Positions 8,664 to 17,453 of a stretch of 61,166 nt of DNA are shown piece after piece (the first letter of the stretch is position 1; every line of letters begins with the position of its first letter). The notes under the pieces are model-generated. The model was not told the DNA's origin. It did not search any database and was given only the letters and a program-made list of their open reading frames with translations. The position numbers were made by a program, and so were the translations under genes. Origin of the DNA: UBA4416 sp040376995 (GTDB lineage: Bacteria > Bacteroidota > Bacteroidia > B-17B0 > Aurantibacillaceae); contig JBEIPP010000002.1 in the NCBI GenBank assembly GCA_040376995.1, positions 1 through 61,166 of the forward strand. Direction: 5' to 3'.

Positions 8664-8711
8664 CAAAAGTATATGATAACAAGCTGTTTCACTATACCTA
8701 AAAAAGGGTAT
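8664..8711 (-). promoter_or_regulatory. Promoter and putative operator of the DUF4856 gene
   Basis: On the minus strand, TACTTTTG (8671-8664) is a perfect TAnnTTTG -7 element about 37 bp before the ATG. The 18-bp inverted repeat at 8694-8711 (plus strand ATACCTAAAAAAGGGTAT) covers the region where the -33 element should be. It pairs with the related repeat at 7395-7412. Confidence 0.55.
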
Positions 8712-8741
8712 TTTTTTAAAAATAGGAAAACTTAAATAAAT

Positions 8742-8759
8742 AAAGTCAGAAAGGACTTT
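8742..8759 (-). terminator. Weak hairpin after ispF
   Basis: Stem AAAGTC (8742-8747) with GACTTT (8754-8759) and a 6-nt loop, directly after the ispF stop on the minus strand and followed by an AU-rich stretch. Only six base pairs, so termination is tentative. Confidence 0.4.
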
Positions 8760-8766
8760 TTAAAAA

Positions 8767-9249
8767 CTATCTCTTATAGATTAAGGCCACTGCATAAGCA
8801 TTCACACCTTCTTCTCTACCAACATATCCCAATCGTTCGTTTGTGGTTGCTTTAATTGAAACATCATTTGGAGTGATATTCATTATTGGAGCTAAAACAT
8901 TTTGCATATCCGTAATGTGTGGATTGACTTTTGGCGCTTCTAAACTCAAGGTAGCATCTACATTTCCTATGCCAAAACCATTTTTATCTAATAATTCAAC
9001 TACCTCTTTTAACAATAATTTACTATCAGCACCTTTATACTTTGGATTATTGTTTGGAAAATGAAACCCAATATCGCGTAAGTTAGCCGCTCCTAAAAGT
9101 GCATCGCAGATAGCGTGTAATAAAACATCAGCATCACTATGCCCCACGCAACCTTTATCAAATTCTAATTTAATACCACCTAGCCACAATTCCCTTCCTT
9201 CTCCCAAAGGATGAACATCATAACCAAAACCTACTCTAATATTTACCAT
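8767..9249 (-). CDS. ispF: 2-C-methyl-D-erythritol 2,4-cyclodiphosphate synthase
   Basis: Fifth enzyme of the MEP isoprenoid pathway, which cyclises CDP-methylerythritol 2-phosphate in the cytoplasm. The protein is 160 residues, normal for the trimeric family. The zinc ligands are present: Asp11 and His13 in GYDVHPL, and His45 in DADVLLHAICDALLG. RDIGFHFP and TTNERLGYVGREEG are also family signatures. It stands alone on the minus strand. The gap before the upstream acyltransferase gene contains a four-copy 7-bp tandem repeat immediately 5' of the start codon. Confidence 0.96.
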   Translation of the reverse strand: MVNIRVGFGYDVHPLGEGRELWLGGIKLEFDKGCVGHSDADVLLHAICDALLGAANLRDIGFHFPNNNPKYKGADSKLLLKEVVELLDKNGFGIGNVDATLSLEAPKVNPHITDMQNVLAPIMNITPNDVSIKATTNERLGYVGREEGVNAYAVALIYKR

Positions 9250-9256
9250 GTAAACT

Positions 9257-9284
9257 AAGATTTAAGATTTAAGATTTAAGATTT
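9257..9284. repeat. Four tandem copies of a 7-bp unit (AAGATTT) upstream of ispF
   Basis: Four exact head-to-tail copies of AAGATTT cover 9257-9284, starting 7 bp upstream of the ispF ATG (minus strand). Copy number could vary by slippage and alter the ispF leader. Dispersed runs of this heptamer are also a common repeat type, so function is not implied. Confidence 0.8.
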
Positions 9285-9356
9285 TTAATTTCCTTAAAGT
9301 ATTAAATCGTGATTAAATATTTAAATGTGTAATTCTTACTTCTAAAATCACACTTC

Positions 9357-10211
9357 TTACTTATCTTTCATATATTCTTCAAACGAAATACCTTTCATAA
9401 ATTCAGGCGAGTATATATACTTATATACTAAATCCGACCATTGTTTATGTGTTTTACTGTCATTTAAGATAGCGGAATCAAATGGTTTACTAAAATGTAT
9501 TTTAATTGTCTCTTTTCGTGCCTTAAACATTTCGTCAGGTAAAAACAACATTTCAATATTAACCTTAATGCCAATCTTCTTTCTAAAATTAGCAAAATTG
9601 TAAAAGAATTTCGAATTTTCTCCTTCAATAAAAACTGGTTGTATCATTCGTTTATGATCAATAGCTTGAGTTACAAAACTTTTTTTCCATGTTAAATCTC
9701 TCACTACACCTTCTTGTTTACGAGAAACTAAGCCTGCTGGAAATAATAATAAGGCTGATTCCTTTCTAAAAACTTCCTCCATCACACGTAAATGTTTAGC
9801 TGAAGTAGCGCCTAGTTTATTAACAGCTACATAAATATCTCCGTAATTTTCAATTTTTTTCAAAACATCATTTACTAAAAAATGAACGTCTGGTCTAATT
9901 TCTCCAACAGCTTTAATTAAAGCCATACCATCTAAACCTCCTAATGGGTGATTGGAAACAATAACAACAGAACCTGTTTTCGGGACTAATTCATTATGCA
10001 TTGATTCAACTTTAGCACCTAATCTATCTAGTGCTTTTTTATTAAACTCCAACCCTTTATCGTCTTTTAATGCTAGCATAGCAAGATTAATATCATCCTC
10101 ATGAAGTTTTTTCTTTAACCAATTTATGACGAAACGAGGAAACCACTTGTAAAGTTTATAAGCTTTTTCTCTTAAAACCTTTTCAACATCTATAAATTTT
10201 TTGTTTTCCAT
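9357..10211 (-). CDS. PlsC-type lysophospholipid acyltransferase family protein
   Basis: Protein of 284 residues from the ATG at 10211 (MENKKFIDVEKVL); a longer reading from 10265 adds 18 atypical residues and is not preferred. The core has VIVSNHPLGGLDG, a variant of the acyltransferase HX4D box (His, then Asp five residues on). It also has LLLFPAGLVSRKQ in the position of the substrate-binding FPEG block. Such enzymes transfer acyl groups to lysolipids or ornithine-type lipids at the inner membrane; the acceptor here is unknown. It is monocistronic, divergent from the dcw cluster. Confidence 0.8.
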   Translation of the reverse strand: MENKKFIDVEKVLREKAYKLYKWFPRFVINWLKKKLHEDDINLAMLALKDDKGLEFNKKALDRLGAKVESMHNELVPKTGSVVIVSNHPLGGLDGMALIKAVGEIRPDVHFLVNDVLKKIENYGDIYVAVNKLGATSAKHLRVMEEVFRKESALLLFPAGLVSRKQEGVVRDLTWKKSFVTQAIDHKRMIQPVFIEGENSKFFYNFANFRKKIGIKVNIEMLFLPDEMFKARKETIKIHFSKPFDSAILNDSKTHKQWSDLVYKYIYSPEFMKGISFEEYMKDK

Positions 10212-10400
10212 AGCAAGGGTCACAAAGGTAAAACAATTGTTAATATCCCAACTATCCAAAATCATCTTTTTTGAAATTAGAGAGAAGAATCAAATCTCTC
10301 AAAACAACAATAAAATAGGGCTAAATTAAATTATTTTATAAAAAAGCGATACTAATTATTTTGCTTCATAACTATTAACAATTTTCAATTTATTAACAAA

Positions 10401-10455
10401 AGTGGTAAATAATGGCTAAAAGTGGTAGAAAGTGGTAAAATTTTAGTTATTTTTG
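10401..10455 (+). promoter_or_regulatory. MraZ-box array and -7 element: main dcw promoter
   Basis: Four contiguous 10-bp repeats fill 10401-10440: agtggtaaat, aatggctaaa, agtggtagaa, agtggtaaaa (consensus AGTGGTAAAA), so a site occurs once per helical turn on the same DNA face. Right behind them is TATTTTTG (10448-10455), a perfect TAnnTTTG -7 element. MraZ is known to bind short GTGG/TGGG-type direct repeats upstream of its own gene and regulate the dcw operon. The boxes cover the -33 region, consistent with autoregulation. Confidence 0.8.
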
Positions 10456-10479
10456 ACTCGGTTCAAACAAAACCCAACA

Positions 10480-10950
10480 ATGACAAGCCTTATAGGAGAA
10501 TTTGATTGTAAAGTAGATGCGAAAGGGCGTTTCATGTTTCCTGTTAACCTCAGGAAGCAGTTGGAAGAAGTGTTTGATAAAGGATTTGTCATTAACCGAA
10601 ACCTTCATCAAAAGTGTTTAGTGCTTTATCCAATTAACGAATGGAATAAGTTGAATAAAAAATTGAGCAAATTGAATCGTTTGATAAAAGCAAATGATGT
10701 TTTTGTTAGAAAATTTACTGGTGGTGCTACAGCTGCTGATGCAGATAACACTGGACGCGTACTATTGCCAAAACCATTAGTAGAATACGCAGATATTACA
10801 ACTGATATTAAAGTTTTAGGAAGTAATAACGTGATTGAGATTTGGGATAAAAAATTATACGACCAATTCTTATCTCAAGATGTAGATATTGAAAAATTAG
10901 CTGAAGACGTTTTAGGAAACTTAAATTTTAATGATGGAGATGATGAGTAA
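10480..10950 (+). CDS. mraZ: Division/cell wall cluster transcriptional regulator MraZ
   Basis: First gene of the dcw cluster; 156 residues with two AbrB-like swapped-hairpin (SpoVT-AbrB) halves, near GEFDCKVDAKGRFMFP and GGATAADADNTGRVLLP. MraZ forms a ring and binds direct repeats upstream of its own gene, and a four-repeat array lies at 10401-10440. The start is the ATG at 10480; an in-frame TTG at 10453 lies inside the -7 promoter element and cannot be the start of the same transcript. The 3' end overlaps rsmH by 8 bp. Confidence 0.95.
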   Translation: MTSLIGEFDCKVDAKGRFMFPVNLRKQLEEVFDKGFVINRNLHQKCLVLYPINEWNKLNKKLSKLNRLIKANDVFVRKFTGGATAADADNTGRVLLPKPLVEYADITTDIKVLGSNNVIEIWDKKLYDQFLSQDVDIEKLAEDVLGNLNFNDGDDE

Positions 10951-11860
10951 TATTCCTTATCACATTCCCGTTCTTTTACAACCTTGCATAGATGGTCTTG
11001 ATATAAATCCAGACGGCGTATATGTGGATTTAACCTTTGGCGGAGGCGGACATTCGAAAGAAATTTTGAAACATCTGTCGGCAAAAGGAAAATTATTTTC
11101 GTTTGATCAAGATGAAGATGCAAAAGCAAATATTCCTGATGATAAACGCTTAACTTTTATTCCACACAATTTTAGATACATTTCTAATTATCTAAAATTA
11201 TACGGCGTTACTCAAGTAGATGGAATTTTGGGGGACTTAGGTGTTTCATCTCATCAGTTTGATAAAGGTGAGCGTGGTTTTTCTACTCGCTTTGATGCTG
11301 ACTTAGATATGCGAATGAATCAGAAATCTGATTTAACGGCTAAGAAAGTATTAAATACATACGATGTAAAAAAACTAACTACCATGTTTAGAGAATATGG
11401 TGAAGTAGATAACGCTTTCAAACTTGCTAATTTAATTTTTGAAGCCAGAACAAACGGAAGCATTGAAACAACAGCTCTATTTAAAGAAGTAATTAAGGCT
11501 TGCACACCAAAATTTGAAGAGGGAAAATATTTAGCCAAAGTATATCAAGCCATTCGCATTGAGGTGAATCAAGAAATGGAAGCTTTAAAAGAATGCCTAA
11601 CACAATGCGTGACTCTTTTAAAACCTAATGCAAGATTAGTAGTGATGAGCTACCATAGTTTAGAAGATAGGTTAGTTAAGAATTTAATTAGATCGGGAAA
11701 TATAGAAGGAATTGAAGAGAAAGATTTAGTGTTTGGAAAAATAACCAAATACTTTAAGTCTTTAACATCAAAACCAATTGTACCAGATGCTGAAGAAATA
11801 GAAAGAAATTCAAGAGCAAGAAGCGCAAAATTAAGAATAGCTGTTAGAGTTAAAAGTTAA
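10943..11860 (+). CDS. rsmH: 16S rRNA (cytosine(1402)-N(4))-methyltransferase
   Basis: SAM-dependent methyltransferase of 305 residues (MraW) that modifies C1402 in the ribosomal P site. It shows the N-terminal YHIPVLLQPCIDGL, the SAM-binding DLTFGGGGHS, and downstream DGILGDLGVSSHQFD and VVMSYHSLEDRLVKN. I chose the ATG at 10943, which overlaps the mraZ stop; an alternative ATG at 10931 adds four residues. It is second in the dcw operon, translationally coupled to mraZ. A 63-bp AT-rich gap with an imperfect inverted repeat separates it from ftsL. Confidence 0.95.
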   Translation: MSNIPYHIPVLLQPCIDGLDINPDGVYVDLTFGGGGHSKEILKHLSAKGKLFSFDQDEDAKANIPDDKRLTFIPHNFRYISNYLKLYGVTQVDGILGDLGVSSHQFDKGERGFSTRFDADLDMRMNQKSDLTAKKVLNTYDVKKLTTMFREYGEVDNAFKLANLIFEARTNGSIETTALFKEVIKACTPKFEEGKYLAKVYQAIRIEVNQEMEALKECLTQCVTLLKPNARLVVMSYHSLEDRLVKNLIRSGNIEGIEEKDLVFGKITKYFKSLTSKPIVPDAEEIERNSRARSAKLRIAVRVKS

Positions 11861-11923
11861 AGAAAAAGTTACTGGTTTCGAGTTTACAACTAGAAACTTT
11901 TAACTAGAAATAAATAATAAACA

Positions 11924-12382
11924 GTGGCAAACAAATTTAGAAACATACCAAAAGAAGAAGAACTGGAAGAGTTAGAAGAACTCGTGGAACAAGAAGAACC
12001 ACAAGTAATTTCTAAACCTTCTAAACCGGGAAAAAAAGGTGTGTTAGCTAAAGGACTTTCGAAAATTTTTGGCGGTTCATTTTTAAGTGATGATAGAGCG
12101 GTACAACACATTCCATTCATTTTGTTTTTAGGACTCATTGCCATTTTATACATCGCCAATGGTTATTATGCCGATGATAAAATTAGAGAAGTAAATAAAA
12201 TAAGTAACCAAATAAAGGAATTGCGAACAGAATTCATCTCATCAAAATCTGATTTAATGTTTGTGAGTAAGCAAAGTGAAGTAGCCAAAGCAGTTGCATC
12301 AATCGGTTTAAAAGAACCAGTGGTTGCTCCGATGAAAATAGAAATGGATAGCGTAAAAAAAATAGTAAACATTAATAATTAA
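11924..12382 (+). CDS. ftsL: FtsL-like cell division protein
   Basis: Bitopic membrane protein of 152 residues that starts at GTG. It has an acidic N-terminal stretch (EEELEELEELVEQEE), a basic segment, one membrane helix (about residues 67-85, IPFILFLGLIAILYIANGY) and a periplasmic coiled coil (IREVNKISNQIKELRTEF). Position between rsmH and ftsI and the topology identify it as the FtsL-like subunit of the FtsQLB-type division complex, although sequence conservation of FtsL is low. Its stop codon abuts the TTG start of ftsI with no gap. Confidence 0.8.
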   Translation: MANKFRNIPKEEELEELEELVEQEEPQVISKPSKPGKKGVLAKGLSKIFGGSFLSDDRAVQHIPFILFLGLIAILYIANGYYADDKIREVNKISNQIKELRTEFISSKSDLMFVSKQSEVAKAVASIGLKEPVVAPMKIEMDSVKKIVNINN

Positions 12383-14530
12383 TTGAAAAACAAAAAAGAC
12401 ATATTATCTAAAACGTATTTAGTGTACATACTTTTATGTGTGTTCGCTTTATCCATTTTTTATAAAATGTGTATCATCCAATTTAAAGAAGGACCTGAAT
12501 GGAAAGCTAAAGCTGAAGCCTTTAATACACAAGTTCACGAAATTCAAGCAGTACGTGGCAATATTTTTGACATCAATGGTAACTTACTAGCTACTTCCCT
12601 ACCCTATTATGAAGTAGCTGTTGATATTAATGCTCCATCTATTGATAAAAAATTATTTGAAGCTAATGTAGATTCATTAGCGTATAAGTTAGCCAATTTA
12701 TTTAAAGATAAAAATGTAAAACAATACACCAAGCTTTTACGTAAGGCGCGTAAAAGTGGCGACCGTTATGTTGTTTTAAAACGTAATGTTTCATATAAAG
12801 ATTTACAAACGCTAAAAACCTTTCCAATTTTCAAAAAAGGAAAACGTGGTGGTTTAGTGACACTTCAAACAAACAAACGCGAACGTCCTTTTAAAATGTT
12901 AGCAGCTCGTACTATTGGCATGGCTCGTGAAGGAGTGAAACCAGTTGGTTTAGAAGGCGCTTATGACACATTGTTAATGGGAATTAGCGGACAACGTTTA
13001 ATGCAAAAAATTGCAGGTGATGTGTGGCGTCCTATTAATGATGAAAATGAAGTGGAACCAAAAGATGGTAGTGATTTATATACAACGATTGATATCAACA
13101 TTCAAGATGTTGCAGAGAATGCATTAATGAACACCTTAATTAAAAATAAAGCGTCTCACGGATGCGCCATTTTAATGGAAGTAAAAACGGGTGAGATTAA
13201 AGCTATTGCCAACTTAACACGTGATGGAAAAGATTCAACAGCATACTCAGAAAGTTTAAACTATGCTATTGGTTACGCTACAGAACCTGGGTCTACATTT
13301 AAGCTAGCATCCTACTTAGCAGTAATAGATGATTACAATTTAAGTTTAGATGAAAAAATTCAAGTTGGTAATGGTGAAGTAACTTACTATAATAAAACCA
13401 TTAAAGATGCTCATCCACCTGAAACATCTGTTTTAACATTAAAACGTGCTTTTGAAGTGTCATCTAACGTAGCAGCAGCTAAAACCATTATAAAATATTA
13501 TTCAAAAAATCCGCAACAATACATTAGTAAATTAAAATCATTTCACTTAAATCAAAAATTAGGTTTAGCTATCCCAGGAGAAGCAAATCCATTAATTAAA
13601 GAACCAAAAAGCAAAGATTGGTCAGGTTTAACTTTACCTCAAATTAGTTATGGATATGAGAGTTTAATTACTCCATTACAAACATTAACTCTTTATAATG
13701 CTGTTGCTAATGATGGTAAAATGGTTAAACCTCGCTTTGAAAGAGAAATTAAGCACAATGGGAAAACCGTGAAAACTTTTACAACTGAAGTAATTGCCGA
13801 ACAAATTGTAAAACCATCTACAGTCAAAAAAGCAAAAGTGATGTTAGAAGGTGTAGTACAAAATGGAAGTGGAAAAGGGTTAAACATCACAGCCTTTAAA
13901 GTTGGAGGAAAAACAGGTACAGCACAAATTGCAAAAACAGGAGTAAAGAGAGGAAGTGGGAAAACTGCTTATGGTGATGTAGGAGATAGAAATTACCAAG
14001 CATCTTTTGTAGGTTATTTTCCTGCAGATAAACCATTATATACTTGCATCGTTATCATCAATTCACCAAGCAATGGTATATACTATGGTGGTTTAGTAGC
14101 TGGTCCGGTATTTAAAGAAATTGCAGAGAAAGTTTACTCAAGTAGTTTAGATTTTTTAGAACCCATTAATAACAAAAAAAATTTATTAACCAAAGCTCCA
14201 GGAAGCATTAAATCAAAAAATAATGAGATGGTGATTGCTTCTAGAGCTATGAAATTACCAACTAAATCAAATGCTACAGAAGATGGCTATGTATCAAGAA
14301 ATACTTCTGACTCAACGCGTATTTCTTTACAAACAAATAATTTAGAAAGTCAGTTAAAAAAAGGAATTGTTCCCAACTTAAATGGGTTGTCTGCAAAAGA
14401 TGCTTTGTTTTTATTAGAGAATTCAGGATTTCATGTAAAATTATACGGCATGGGCTCTGTAAAAAAACAATCGATTGAAGCAGGACAAAAATTTAATAAA
14501 GGAGATAAAATAACACTCATTTTAAGTTAG
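12383..14530 (+). CDS. ftsI: Penicillin-binding protein 2/3 (FtsI-type transpeptidase) with C-terminal PASTA domain
   Basis: Class B PBP of 715 residues that cross-links septal peptidoglycan in the periplasm. It has an N-terminal membrane anchor (about residues 8-26), a PBP dimerisation domain starting near VRGNIFDINGNLLA, and a transpeptidase domain with all three motifs. These are STFK with nucleophile Ser304, SSN at 360-362, and KTG at 510-512. The last 60 or so residues (GIVPNLNGLSAKDALFLLE) form one PASTA domain, common in FtsI homologues of Bacteroidota. Translation starts at a TTG placed directly after the ftsL stop, implying strong coupling. Confidence 0.94.
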   Translation: MKNKKDILSKTYLVYILLCVFALSIFYKMCIIQFKEGPEWKAKAEAFNTQVHEIQAVRGNIFDINGNLLATSLPYYEVAVDINAPSIDKKLFEANVDSLAYKLANLFKDKNVKQYTKLLRKARKSGDRYVVLKRNVSYKDLQTLKTFPIFKKGKRGGLVTLQTNKRERPFKMLAARTIGMAREGVKPVGLEGAYDTLLMGISGQRLMQKIAGDVWRPINDENEVEPKDGSDLYTTIDINIQDVAENALMNTLIKNKASHGCAILMEVKTGEIKAIANLTRDGKDSTAYSESLNYAIGYATEPGSTFKLASYLAVIDDYNLSLDEKIQVGNGEVTYYNKTIKDAHPPETSVLTLKRAFEVSSNVAAAKTIIKYYSKNPQQYISKLKSFHLNQKLGLAIPGEANPLIKEPKSKDWSGLTLPQISYGYESLITPLQTLTLYNAVANDGKMVKPRFEREIKHNGKTVKTFTTEVIAEQIVKPSTVKKAKVMLEGVVQNGSGKGLNITAFKVGGKTGTAQIAKTGVKRGSGKTAYGDVGDRNYQASFVGYFPADKPLYTCIVIINSPSNGIYYGGLVAGPVFKEIAEKVYSSSLDFLEPINNKKNLLTKAPGSIKSKNNEMVIASRAMKLPTKSNATEDGYVSRNTSDSTRISLQTNNLESQLKKGIVPNLNGLSAKDALFLLENSGFHVKLYGMGSVKKQSIEAGQKFNKGDKITLILS

Positions 14531-14570
14531 AGATAAAAAAATAAAATTTAAAAAATAAAAGAATACAAAA

Positions 14571-14618
14571 GTCAGTTCGAGCTCTCACACTGAGCGGAGT
14601 CGAAGTGTTAGTCGAGAA
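14571..14618. repeat. Short palindromic repeat between ftsI and murE
   Basis: The gap contains GTTCGAGCTCTCACACTGAG followed by CGGAGTCGAAGTG and TAGTCGAGAAT, a member of the same TTCGAG/CTCGAA family found before mraY (16108-16160) and ftsZ (25421-25447). It contains complementary TTCGA/TCGAA arms and would be transcribed within the dcw mRNA. Confidence 0.6.
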
Positions 14619-14634
14619 TAAAAAACCATAAAAA

Positions 14635-16095
14635 GTGAAATTGAAATTATTAAGCGACATATTATATAAAACACGATTAGAAGAAATAATTGGTTCTACT
14701 AATTTAGCTATCTCGTCGGTAACCTTTGATTCTCGTAAAGTAAAAAAAGACTCTTTATTTATTGCTACAAGAGGGACAGCCTCCGACGGACATCATTATA
14801 TTGAAGTAGCTATTGAGAATGGTGCCGTAGCAGTTGTTTGCGAAGACTTACCAGAGACTTTAAAAGAGAATGTGACTTATGTAAAAGTCTTGGACTCTTC
14901 AGCTTCATTAGGATACATTGCTTGTAATTTTTACGACAATCCTTCGGAGAAATTAAAGTTAGTTGGTATTACTGGTACAAACGGAAAAACAACTACTGTT
15001 ACTTTATTATTTAATTTATTTAGAGGCTTAGGATATAATGTTGGTTTACTATCTACTGTAGAAAATAAAATCAATACTACTGTTATTCCTTCGACTCATA
15101 CAACACCTGATGCCTTAGCATTAAATGAATTACTAGCTAAAATGGTTGAAGCTGGTTGTCAATATGCGTTTATGGAAGTTAGTTCTCATGCAATTGTACA
15201 ACACCGTATCACTGGTTTAAAATATACTGGCGCAGCCTTTTCAAACATCACGCACGATCATTTAGATTATCATAAAACATTTGAAGAATACATCAGAGCT
15301 AAAAAAATGTTCTTCGACCATTTACAAGACGATGCATTTGCTTTAACAAATAAAGATGACAGAAATGGCTCAGTAATGTTGCAAAATACTAAAGCTAAAA
15401 AATATTCTTATGGTTTAAAATCTGTTGCTGATTTCAAATGCCGTGTAGTTGAAAATCATTTAAATGGGTTATTGTTAAGTATCGATAATCAAGACGTATG
15501 GGTAAAATTAATAGGTTCATTTAATGCGTATAACGTATTAGTAGTTTACTCTATTGCTTTATTATTAAAACAAGATAAGGTTCAGGTATTAACAACGCTG
15601 AGTAATTTAAATTCTGTTGAAGGTCGTTTTCAATACATCAAATCTAAAAATAGTATTGTAGCAATTGTTGATTATGCTCATACTCCAGATGCTTTAAAAA
15701 ATGTTTTAGAAACGATTAAAGATATCAGAACAGGAAACGAACAAGTAATAACTCTTGTGGGTTGCGGCGGCGATAGAGATGCTGCTAAGCGACCCATCAT
15801 GGCTCAAATAGCATGTGAGTATAGCAACAAAATAATTTTAACGAGTGACAATCCTCGCAGTGAAAATCCAGAAGATATTTTAAATCAAATGCAAGAAGGA
15901 ATCAATCCTGTGGATATGAAAAAAACCTTACGTATCAGCGATAGAAAGGAAGCGATAAGAACAGCAGTGGCTTTTGCTAAAGAAAATGACATTATTCTAA
16001 TAGCAGGGAAAGGTCACGAAAAATACCAAGAGATAAATGGTGTGAAACACCCATTTGATGATTTTGAAATTGTAAAAGAACTATTTAATAATTAA
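14635..16095 (+). CDS. murE: UDP-MurNAc-L-Ala-D-Glu:meso-diaminopimelate ligase
   Basis: Mur ligase of 486 residues that adds the third amino acid to the peptidoglycan precursor. It starts at GTG (MKLKLLSDILY) and has the P-loop GITGTNGKTTT, the central EVSSHAIVQHR with the carbamylated-Lys region downstream, and the C-terminal substrate loop TSDNPRSENP. The DNPR signature marks meso-diaminopimelate as substrate rather than lysine, as usual for Gram-negatives. It is part of the dcw run but separated from ftsI by a repeat-bearing 104-bp gap and from mraY by another. Confidence 0.95.
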   Translation: MKLKLLSDILYKTRLEEIIGSTNLAISSVTFDSRKVKKDSLFIATRGTASDGHHYIEVAIENGAVAVVCEDLPETLKENVTYVKVLDSSASLGYIACNFYDNPSEKLKLVGITGTNGKTTTVTLLFNLFRGLGYNVGLLSTVENKINTTVIPSTHTTPDALALNELLAKMVEAGCQYAFMEVSSHAIVQHRITGLKYTGAAFSNITHDHLDYHKTFEEYIRAKKMFFDHLQDDAFALTNKDDRNGSVMLQNTKAKKYSYGLKSVADFKCRVVENHLNGLLLSIDNQDVWVKLIGSFNAYNVLVVYSIALLLKQDKVQVLTTLSNLNSVEGRFQYIKSKNSIVAIVDYAHTPDALKNVLETIKDIRTGNEQVITLVGCGGDRDAAKRPIMAQIACEYSNKIILTSDNPRSENPEDILNQMQEGINPVDMKKTLRISDRKEAIRTAVAFAKENDIILIAGKGHEKYQEINGVKHPFDDFEIVKELFNN

Positions 16096-16107
16096 TAATA
16101 TAAAAAA

Positions 16108-16160
16108 GACTTCGACTCCGCTCAGTCTGACACTGTTGTCATTTCGAGCGTAGTCGAGAA
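16108..16160. repeat. Palindromic repeat between murE and mraY
   Basis: Left arm TTCGACTCCGCTCAGTCTGA and right arm TGTCATTTCGAGCGTAGTCG form an imperfect inverted repeat around a short centre; about 15 of 21 positions pair. It fills most of the murE-mraY gap and would fold as a hairpin in the dcw transcript. Confidence 0.65.
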
Positions 16161-16171
16161 ACAAAAAAAAG

Positions 16172-17446
16172 ATGTTTTACTACTTATTCCACTACTTAGA
16201 TCAACACTTTAACTTTCCTGGAGCAGGAGTGTTTCAATACATCTCGTTTAGAGCTGCTTTAGCATTGTTATCATCATTAATTATCTCCATGGTTTTTGGT
16301 AAACGTATTATCAACTATATCCAAAAAAAACAGATTGGTGAAACCATCAGAGAGTTAGGATTAGAAGGGCAAAATGAAAAAGCAGGAACACCAACAATGG
16401 GCGGACTAATCATCCTAGCAGCTATCATTATCCCAACTTTACTATTTGCTAAAATACATAACGTATATATCGTATTGATGCTAATCTCAACGGTATGGCT
16501 GGGTTGTATTGGTTTTTTAGATGACTACATTAAAGTATTTAAGAAAAACAAAGAGGGTTTAAAAGGTAAATTTAAAGTAGTTGGACAAATAGGTATTGGT
16601 TTACTAGTTGGCGCGGTATTTTATTTTCACCCTGACGTAGTTGTAAAAGAAAGAGTTACTTCAAATAGTCAGGCATTATATGCAAATGGTTTTGAAGACT
16701 CAACTTCAGGCTCAAAAGGTCTCAAAATACCAAAATATGCAGCAACGCCAATTAAGAGTATCAAAACAACCATCCCATTTGTTAAGAATAATGAGTTCGA
16801 TTATGTAAGTGTATTATCTTTTATGGGTGATAGCGCTGTAAAATATGGTTGGTTAATTTTTATACCCATTGTTATTTTAATCGTTACTGCGGTTTCTAAT
16901 GGAGCCAACATTACGGATGGTATTGATGGATTAGCTGCCGGAACAAGTGCCATCATCGGAACTACCTTAGGCATTTTAGCTTACGTAAGTGGTAACACAG
17001 TTTTTGCTGATTACTTAAACATTATGTACATACCAAACACAGGGGAATTAGTGGTATTTATGGCGGCTTTTGTTGGAGCATGTGTTGGTTTCTTATGGTA
17101 CAATGCTTTCCCTGCACAAGTATTTATGGGAGATACTGGAAGTTTAGCATTAGGTGGTATCATTGCTGTATTTGCCATTGCTATTCGAAAAGAATTGTTG
17201 ATTCCTATTTTATGTGGCGTGTTCTTAATTGAAAACTTATCGGTAATCATGCAAGTATTTTATTTTAAATACCACCGCAAAAAAAATGGACTAGAATTCG
17301 CCAAAGCAAATCGCTTATTTAAAATGGCGCCATTACATCATCATTACCAAAAATCAGGTTTTCATGAATCAAAAATTGTGATGCGTTTTTTCATCATCGG
17401 AATCATGTTAGCAGCACTAACCATTGTAACATTAAAATTAAGATAA
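16172..17446 (+). CDS. mraY: Phospho-N-acetylmuramoyl-pentapeptide-transferase
   Basis: Polytopic inner-membrane enzyme of 424 residues that transfers phospho-MurNAc-pentapeptide to undecaprenyl phosphate, forming lipid I. Signatures are AGTPTMGG, the catalytic-site LDDYIKV, NGANITDGIDGLAAGTS, FMGDTGSLALGG and the HHHYQKSGFHE loop. The length exceeds the roughly 360 residues of E. coli MraY because of an insert of about 60 residues near the middle (around KERVTSNSQAL to NNEFDYVS), a form typical of Bacteroidota. It is followed 7 bp later by murD. Confidence 0.96.
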   Translation: MFYYLFHYLDQHFNFPGAGVFQYISFRAALALLSSLIISMVFGKRIINYIQKKQIGETIRELGLEGQNEKAGTPTMGGLIILAAIIIPTLLFAKIHNVYIVLMLISTVWLGCIGFLDDYIKVFKKNKEGLKGKFKVVGQIGIGLLVGAVFYFHPDVVVKERVTSNSQALYANGFEDSTSGSKGLKIPKYAATPIKSIKTTIPFVKNNEFDYVSVLSFMGDSAVKYGWLIFIPIVILIVTAVSNGANITDGIDGLAAGTSAIIGTTLGILAYVSGNTVFADYLNIMYIPNTGELVVFMAAFVGACVGFLWYNAFPAQVFMGDTGSLALGGIIAVFAIAIRKELLIPILCGVFLIENLSVIMQVFYFKYHRKKNGLEFAKANRLFKMAPLHHHYQKSGFHESKIVMRFFIIGIMLAALTIVTLKLR

Positions 17447-17453
17447 TATAAAA

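Noticed and set aside
10453..10479. TTG start giving a nine-residue longer MraZ
   Set aside because: It lies within the dcw -7 element, and the ATG at 10480 begins exactly where MraZ proteins begin.
10875..11129. 84-codon minus-strand frame over mraZ/rsmH
   Set aside because: Shadow of two clear genes on the other strand.
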